From the NCBI GenBank assembly GCA_030699055.1, contig JAUYKX010000157.1:1-11008 (forward strand): a stretch of 11,008 nucleotides of DNA. The letters run 5' to 3'. Numbering within the stretch: position 1 is the stretch's first letter; each line of letters opens with the position of its first letter. Positions 7,277 through 11,008 of this stretch are shown piece by piece. Made by a program: the position numbers and the translations under genes. The DNA comes from Candidatus Nanopelagicales bacterium (GTDB lineage: Bacteria > Actinomycetota > Actinomycetes > S36-B12 > UBA10799). The notes beneath the pieces were generated by a model. The model saw only the letters and a program-made list of their open reading frames with translations. It was not told the origin of the DNA and did no database searches.

Positions 7277-8569
7277 ATGGCGCCGCATCTGACCTACGTC
7301 ATCGACACCAGTGTCCTGTTGAGCGACCCCCGGGCCATCCTCAGGTTTGACGAGCACGAAGTAGTGCTGCCCCTGGTCGTGATCGCTGAACTTGAGGAGA
7401 AACGAACTCATCCCGAGTTGGGCTACTTCGCGCGACAGGCACTGCGGCTGCTCGATGAACTTCGGATTGCGCACGGCCGGTTGGATACGCCGATCCGGCT
7501 GCCGCGGGGCGGCATGTTGAGAGTGGTTTTGGATGAAGCCTCCACCGCGGTCCTTCCGAGTGGGTTCAGGGGCCACGGCGATGACGGTCGAATTCTGGCC
7601 CTGGCCCGAGGCCTGGAGTCGGCGGGCAATCGGGTGGTACTCGTGTCGAAGGACTTACCCCTGCGGGTCAAGGCGGCGGCACTGGGGTTGGTTGCCGAGG
7701 AGTATCGAGCCGAGCTGGCGGTCGACGCCGAATGGAACGGCATGGCCGAGTTGGAAGTGGCCCAATGCGTGCTCGACGAGCTGTTCCGCGATGGGCAGGT
7801 GTACATCGATCGGGCGGCCGAGCTGCCCTGCCACACAGGACTCGTGCTGATCTCAGAGAGTGGCAGCGGCCTGGGCCGGGTAACCCCGGACAAGCAGGTT
7901 CGACTGGTCAGGGGCGACCGGGAGGCTTTCGGCGTCCGAGGGCGCAGCGCCGAACAGCGCGTCGCGCTCGACCTGCTGTTGGACCCGCAGGTGGGAATCA
8001 TGTCGCTCGGTGGTCGGGCCGGTACGGGCAAGTCAGCGTTGGCCCTGTGCGCCGGGCTGGAGGCTGTGTTGGAGCGCCGATCTCATCGGCGGGTGCTCGT
8101 GTTCCGGCCGCTGTTTGCAGTCGGTGGCCAAGATCTCGGTTACCTGCCCGGGGGCGAGGGCGACAAGATGTCGCCGTGGGCGCAGGCCGTTTTCGACACC
8201 CTCGAAGCCGTCACCACGCCGGAGGTCGTTGAGGAGGTAGTGGCCCGGGGGCTGTTGGAAGTGCTTCCGCTGACCCATGTTCGTGGTCGCTCCCTCCATG
8301 ATTCGTTCGTCATCGTCGACGAAGCCCAATCGCTGGAACGCAACGTCCTGCTGACCGTGTTGTCCCGGGTCGGTCGCGATTCGCGGGTGGTTCTGACTCA
8401 CGACGTTGCCCAGCGGGACAATCTGCGAGTCGGACGGTACGACGGGGTGGTCGCCGTTGTTGACAAACTCAAGGGACATCCGCTGTTCGCTCATGTCACC
8501 CTGACCCGCTCCGAGCGCTCCCCGATCGCGGCTTTGGTCACTGAACTTCTCGAGGACGCGCCGATCTGA
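7277..8569 (+). CDS. phoH2: PIN-PhoH fusion protein (PhoH2-type ribonuclease/helicase)
   Basis: This 430-residue protein joins an N-terminal PIN ribonuclease domain (about 5-145) to a C-terminal PhoH ATPase domain (about 215-425). PIN acidic residues visible are Asp10 (YVIDTS), Glu38 or Glu40, Asp102/Asp103 and Asp126. The ATPase has Walker [10 protein letters not shown] (245-253) and Walker B VIVDEAQ (345-351), plus QRDNLRVGR and RSERSPIA typical of PhoH. It resembles mycobacterial PhoH2 almost end to end; that protein unwinds and cleaves RNA and is described as part of a toxin-antitoxin-like pair. ATG 7277 fits the start of the homologues ([15 protein letters not shown]); the frame stays open back to 7157 but would overlap the upstream gene. 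No strong ribosome binding site is seen. Co-transcription with the isoprenyl synthase is likely. Confidence 0.94.
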   Translation: MAPHLTYVIDTSVLLSDPRAILRFDEHEVVLPLVVIAELEEKRTHPELGYFARQALRLLDELRIAHGRLDTPIRLPRGGMLRVVLDEASTAVLPSGFRGHGDDGRILALARGLESAGNRVVLVSKDLPLRVKAAALGLVAEEYRAELAVDAEWNGMAELEVAQCVLDELFRDGQVYIDRAAELPCHTGLVLISESGSGLGRVTPDKQVRLVRGDREAFGVRGRSAEQRVALDLLLDPQVGIMSLGGRAGTGKSALALCAGLEAVLERRSHRRVLVFRPLFAVGGQDLGYLPGGEGDKMSPWAQAVFDTLEAVTTPEVVEEVVARGLLEVLPLTHVRGRSLHDSFVIVDEAQSLERNVLLTVLSRVGRDSRVVLTHDVAQRDNLRVGRYDGVVAVVDKLKGHPLFAHVTLTRSERSPIAALVTELLEDAPI

Positions 8570-8582
8570 AATTTGGATTAGG

Positions 8583-8603
8583 GGCGACTGTGCGCTAGTC
8601 GCC
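8583..8603 (+). terminator. Terminator-like hairpin after phoH2
   Basis: GGCGACT (8583-8589) and AGTCGCC (8597-8603) form a perfect 7-bp stem with a 7-nt loop, 14 nt past the PhoH stop. There is no T-run after it, as is common in actinobacteria. The promoter candidate for the next gene starts just downstream, so it plausibly separates two transcription units. Confidence 0.5.
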
Positions 8604-8609
8604 TGAACC

Positions 8610-8637
8610 TTGATCTGAGTGGTTTGTCAGCTAATAT
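8610..8637 (+). promoter_or_regulatory. Candidate sigma70/SigA-type promoter for the wall-hydrolase gene
   Basis: TTGATC (8610-8615) and TAATAT (8632-8637) are separated by 16 bp and lie in the most AT-rich stretch of this gap. The predicted transcript start is near 8644, leaving an untranslated leader of about 210 nt before ATG 8857. Confidence 0.45.
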
Positions 8638-8643
8638 CCGTTT

Positions 8644-8856
8644 TGTCTGAACGAATAGTTGATTTCGTCACCCCCGGTCCGGTTGAAACAGGGGGTTCGA
8701 GTCCGCGACGGTGGTCCGGTCAGACCCCGCAAGGTGCCAGCCACGGTCGCCGAATAGGCCCGAGTCGAGCAGGTACCCACGCGCGCGCCGAAGGCGTGCC
8801 AGATGGGGTGAGCAACGGCGTCGGCCAGTGGCTGGCGCCCGCAAGTTGGGACCAGA
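8644..8856 (+). promoter_or_regulatory. Structured 5' leader, candidate riboswitch or attenuator
   Basis: This stretch has no convincing coding frame but has strong complementarity. GGTGCCAGCCAC (8733-8744) can pair over all 12 positions, with one G-U, to GTGGCTGGCGCC (8828-8839). Inside that helix is a hairpin GCGCGCC-GAA-GGCGTGC flanked by ACCCA and TGGGGT. Locally, GCCAG-TGG-CTGGC (8824-8836) competes with the long helix. Near the 5' end, GGGGGT (8691-8696) can pair with ACCCCC (8670-8675), while GGGGTT (8692-8697) can pair instead with GACCCC (8723-8728). Mutually exclusive pairings before a cell-wall hydrolase suggest a switch. In actinobacteria, cyclic-di-AMP (ydaO) riboswitches often precede such genes, but only the ACCCA-hairpin-TGGGGTGA part resembles that family, so no family is assigned. 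Confidence 0.4.
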
Positions 8857-9435
8857 ATGAAGCGTAAGACTGTGGGTTTGACTGCTGCCGGTTTGGTGTT
8901 GGCCACGGCTTCACTTGGCCTTGGCATCGGACCGAGTGCTGCCGAAGGGGCGGTTATCTCCTCGCCAACCACCGTTTCGGTGAGCGCGGGGTCCGACGCC
9001 GGGTTCGGCACAACGGCCGGCGAACTTGTGGCAAGAGGTGCCGGCGCCAACAAGCGCAAGAAGACGAAGAAGAAGCGGCGCCGCGAACCCCTGGTGCGGC
9101 GTGCCGACTCTCCCCACCGTTTCGGCACGGTCGCCTACTCCAAGTGGTACGCCCGGGCCTACATGGCCCGAAAATACGGCTGGGGCAAGGGCGAGTTCAG
9201 CGCGCTCGCCAGACTCTGGCACTACGAATCACGGTGGGGTCATCGAGTAATGAACTCTTCTTCCGGCGCCTACGGTATTCCCCAGGCCCTGCCGGGTTCC
9301 AAGATGAGTTCCGCCGGTTCGGACTGGGCGACCAACCCCGAAACGCAGATCAGGTGGGGGCTCGGCTACATCAAACAGCGATACGGCACACCGAGCCGCG
9401 CCTACTCCTTCTTCCGCTCGCACAACTGGTACTGA
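8857..9435 (+). CDS. Secreted lytic-transglycosylase-like (SLT-fold) cell-wall protein
   Basis: The product has 192 residues. It begins with a signal peptide (MKRKT, then a hydrophobic core at about residues 6-24, probable cleavage near Ala28-Ala32), so it is exported. A short Ser/Thr/Gly-rich stretch and a very basic segment (65-82, KRKKTKKKRRR core) lead into a C-terminal domain of about 100 residues. That domain reads WHYESRWGHRVMNSSSGAYGIPQALPGSKM and ends WGLGYIKQRYGTPSRAYSFFRSHNWY, the pattern of small actinobacterial SLT-domain or aggregation-promoting-factor-like proteins. Glu124 in YESRW is the likely catalytic acid for peptidoglycan cleavage. The start ATG has only a weak GGGA 5 nt upstream, so translation may depend on leader structure. 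It appears to be a single-gene transcript, facing the fumarase gene. Confidence 0.87.
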   Translation: MKRKTVGLTAAGLVLATASLGLGIGPSAAEGAVISSPTTVSVSAGSDAGFGTTAGELVARGAGANKRKKTKKKRRREPLVRRADSPHRFGTVAYSKWYARAYMARKYGWGKGEFSALARLWHYESRWGHRVMNSSSGAYGIPQALPGSKMSSAGSDWATNPETQIRWGLGYIKQRYGTPSRAYSFFRSHNWY

Positions 9436-9448
9436 GCTCGGAGCGCCG

Positions 9449-9464
9449 GGCGCCGGGCGGCGTC
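9449..9464. terminator. Weak convergent hairpin between hydrolase and fumarase genes
   Basis: GGCGCC (9449-9454) can pair with GGCGTC (9459-9464) as a 6-bp stem with one G-T pair and a 4-nt loop, in the 41-nt gap between two converging genes. The area is very GC-rich (GCGCCGG occurs twice in tandem), so chance pairing is possible. Confidence 0.3.
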
Positions 9465-9476
9465 AGGTGACTGGCA

Positions 9477-11008
9477 TCAATCGGCGGGCGGCCCAACGGG
9501 AATGGCCGTGAAATACGGCCGGAGGACATTGGCGAAGAAGTCGTTGCCCTTGTCATCGACGACGATGAACGCCGGAAAGTCGCGCACGGTGATTCGCCAC
9601 ACGGCTTCCATCCCCAGCTCGGGGAAGTCGATCACCTCGACGCTGGTGATGCACTCGGCCGCCAGTCGGGCCGCCGGTCCGCCGATCGACCCCAGGTAGA
9701 AGCCGCCGTTGTTCCGGCAAGCCTTGGTTACCGCCGGAGACCGGTTGCCCTTGGCGACCATGACGAACGAGCCACCCGCGCGTTGGAACTGGTCGACGTA
9801 CGAGTCCATCCGACCGGCGGTAGTCGGGCCGAACGAGCCGCTGGCCATACCGGGAGGGGTCTTGGCCGGTCCGGCGTAGTAGACGGGATGGTCTCGCAGA
9901 TACGACGGCAGCGGTTCACCTCGGTCTATTTGCTCCTTGATGCGGGCATGGGCGATGTCCCGGGCCACGATCATCGTGCCGGTCAGGGAAACGCGCGACT
10001 TGACCGGAAGGCGGGACAGCTGTTGTCGAACCGCCTCCATCGGTTGGTCCAGATCGATGGCCGTGGCCTCGGCGGTGTCCGCCCCTGCGGGTTGAACGGT
10101 GTGATCGGGCAGGAAGCGCGCCGGGTCGCGCTCGAGCTGCTCCAGGAACACGCCTTCCGGGGTGATCCTGGCCCGAGCCTGGCGATCAGCCGAACAGGAA
10201 ACCGCGATGGCGATGGGGACCGAGGCCCCGTGGCGGGGCAACCGAACGACGCGCACGTCATGACAGAAGTACTTGCCGCCGAACTGGGCGCCGATCCCGA
10301 ACTCCCGCGTCTGTCGCAGGATCTCCGCTTCCAGCTCCAGGTCGCGATAGCCGTGTCCCGCGGCACCGCCGCCGACCGGCAGTTCGTCCAGGTAGTGGGC
10401 GGAGGCGTACTTGGCCGTGCGTAGCGCGTATTCGGCGCTGGTCCCACCGACGACCACCGCCAAGTGGTACGGCGGGCAGGCCGCGGTACCGAGAGCCCGC
10501 AGTTTCTCGTCCAGGAAGGAGCGCAGGTCGGCGGGGTTGAGCACAGCCTTGGTTTCCTGAAACAGGTATGACTTGTTGGCGCTGCCGCCGCCCTTGGCCA
10601 TGAACAGGAATTCGTAGGACAAGGCATGTTCGTTTTTGGTGTCGGCGTAGATCTCGATCTGGGCGGGCAGATTCGTGCCGGTGTTGAGTTCTTCCCACAT
10701 CGTCACGGGGGCCATCTGTGAGTAGCGCAGATTGAGCCGGGCGAAGGCGTCGTAGACGCCGCGACTGAGGTGTTCTTCGTCCCGACCTTCGGTCAGGATC
10801 CCCTTTCCGCGCTTTGCCGAGATGATCGCCGTTCCGGTGTCCTGGCACATGGGCAGGACGCCGCCAGCGGCGACATTGGCATTGCGCAGCAGATCGAGGG
10901 CCACGAACCTGTCGTTCGCCGACGCCTCCGGGTCATCGAGAATCCGGCGCAGTTGGCTCAGATGGGCGGGGCGCAGGAAGTGCTCGATGTCGTGGAGGGC
11001 CTCGAAGC
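9477..11008 (-). CDS. fumA: Fumarate hydratase class I (iron-sulfur), N-terminus beyond the window
   Basis: The frame is open to the window end, with 34 residues (reading ...[16 protein letters not shown]...) before the internal GTG at 10904, so that GTG is not the start. At least 509 residues are visible and about 50 are missing compared with E. coli FumA (548). The enzyme reversibly hydrates fumarate to malate in the TCA cycle. The three [4Fe-4S] cysteines lie in MCQDTGTA (codon 10847-10845), AACPPYH (10478-10476) and SCSADRQ (10196-10194). The last two are 94 residues apart, the same as Cys224-Cys318 in FumA. Both the N-terminal catalytic domain and the C-terminal domain (about 9480-10020, with [15 protein letters not shown] and [11 protein letters not shown]) are in one chain. 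It is cytoplasmic and its cluster should be oxygen-sensitive. Confidence 0.96.
   Translation of the reverse strand, partial: FEALHDIEHFLRPAHLSQLRRILDDPEASANDRFVALDLLRNANVAAGGVLPMCQDTGTAIISAKRGKGILTEGRDEEHLSRGVYDAFARLNLRYSQMAPVTMWEELNTGTNLPAQIEIYADTKNEHALSYEFLFMAKGGGSANKSYLFQETKAVLNPADLRSFLDEKLRALGTAACPPYHLAVVVGGTSAEYALRTAKYASAHYLDELPVGGGAAGHGYRDLELEAEILRQTREFGIGAQFGGKYFCHDVRVVRLPRHGASVPIAIAVSCSADRQARARITPEGVFLEQLERDPARFLPDHTVQPAGADTAEATAIDLDQPMEAVRQQLSRLPVKSRVSLTGTMIVARDIAHARIKEQIDRGEPLPSYLRDHPVYYAGPAKTPPGMASGSFGPTTAGRMDSYVDQFQRAGGSFVMVAKGNRSPAVTKACRNNGGFYLGSIGGPAARLAAECITSVEVIDFPELGMEAVWRITVRDFPAFIVVDDKGNDFFANVLRPYFTAIPVGPPAD

Noticed and set aside
8686..8706. A tRNA-like T-arm (GGGGGTTCGAGTCC) in the leader
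   Set aside because: The stem positions after the loop do not pair well (two mismatches in five), and no acceptor, D-arm or anticodon arm can be placed around it.
8644..8856. Assignment of the leader to the cobalamin, FMN, SAM-IV or ydaO riboswitch families
   Set aside because: Short look-alike pieces occur, but none of the full conserved blocks of these families could be found by eye, so no family was named.
8619..8867. An 82-residue plus-strand frame before the wall hydrolase
   Set aside because: It has no ribosome binding site or family resemblance, starts in the promoter candidate, and lies in DNA better explained as structured leader.

Overview
The window looks like chromosomal DNA of a high-GC actinobacterium (Actinomycetota). 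The codons are GC-rich, GTG starts occur, and the order greA / isoprenyl diphosphate synthase / PIN-PhoH protein / fumarase resembles the greA-Rv1086-phoH2-fum neighbourhood of mycobacteria. The PhoH and isoprenyl synthase proteins resemble the mycobacterial ones closely along their whole length. I cannot name a genus. No insertion sequence, phage gene, tRNA, rRNA or CRISPR array is visible.

Layout. (1) 1-642 (+): C-terminal part of a ROK-family sugar kinase, cut by the window edge. (2) 736-2594 (+): a two-gene DrrA/DrrB-type ABC exporter whose ATPase and permease overlap by ATGA. (3) 2595-2638: a convergent gap with a 7-bp terminator-like hairpin. (4) 2639-3130 (-): greA. Upstream of it, 3203-6274 (-), is a 1023-residue membrane protein with about ten helices followed by GAF-like, PAS, GGDEF and EAL regions, so it belongs to cyclic-di-GMP signalling. 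A hairpin separates the two genes. (5) 6275-6453: a divergent intergenic region with six tandem copies of a 12-bp unit directly upstream of the GGDEF/EAL gene's ribosome binding site. (6) 6454-8569 (+): a short-chain-type cis-isoprenyl diphosphate synthase followed by a PIN-PhoH protein. (7) 8570-8856: a hairpin, a plausible promoter and a leader of about 210 nt with strong complementary segments, upstream of (8) 8857-9435 (+), a secreted lytic-transglycosylase-like protein. (9) 9477-11008 (-): a class I iron-sulfur fumarase, truncated at its N-terminus by the window end.

Most genes are housekeeping: glucose phosphorylation, export, transcript cleavage, polyprenyl synthesis, RNA processing, wall remodelling and the TCA cycle. 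The parts worth a second look are the structured leader before the wall hydrolase, the 12-bp repeat array before the cyclic-di-GMP gene, and that protein's EAL domain. The EAL domain keeps nine of the ten usual catalytic-site residues but has alanine in place of the aspartate of the KxD motif, while its GGDEF active site and inhibitory site are intact.
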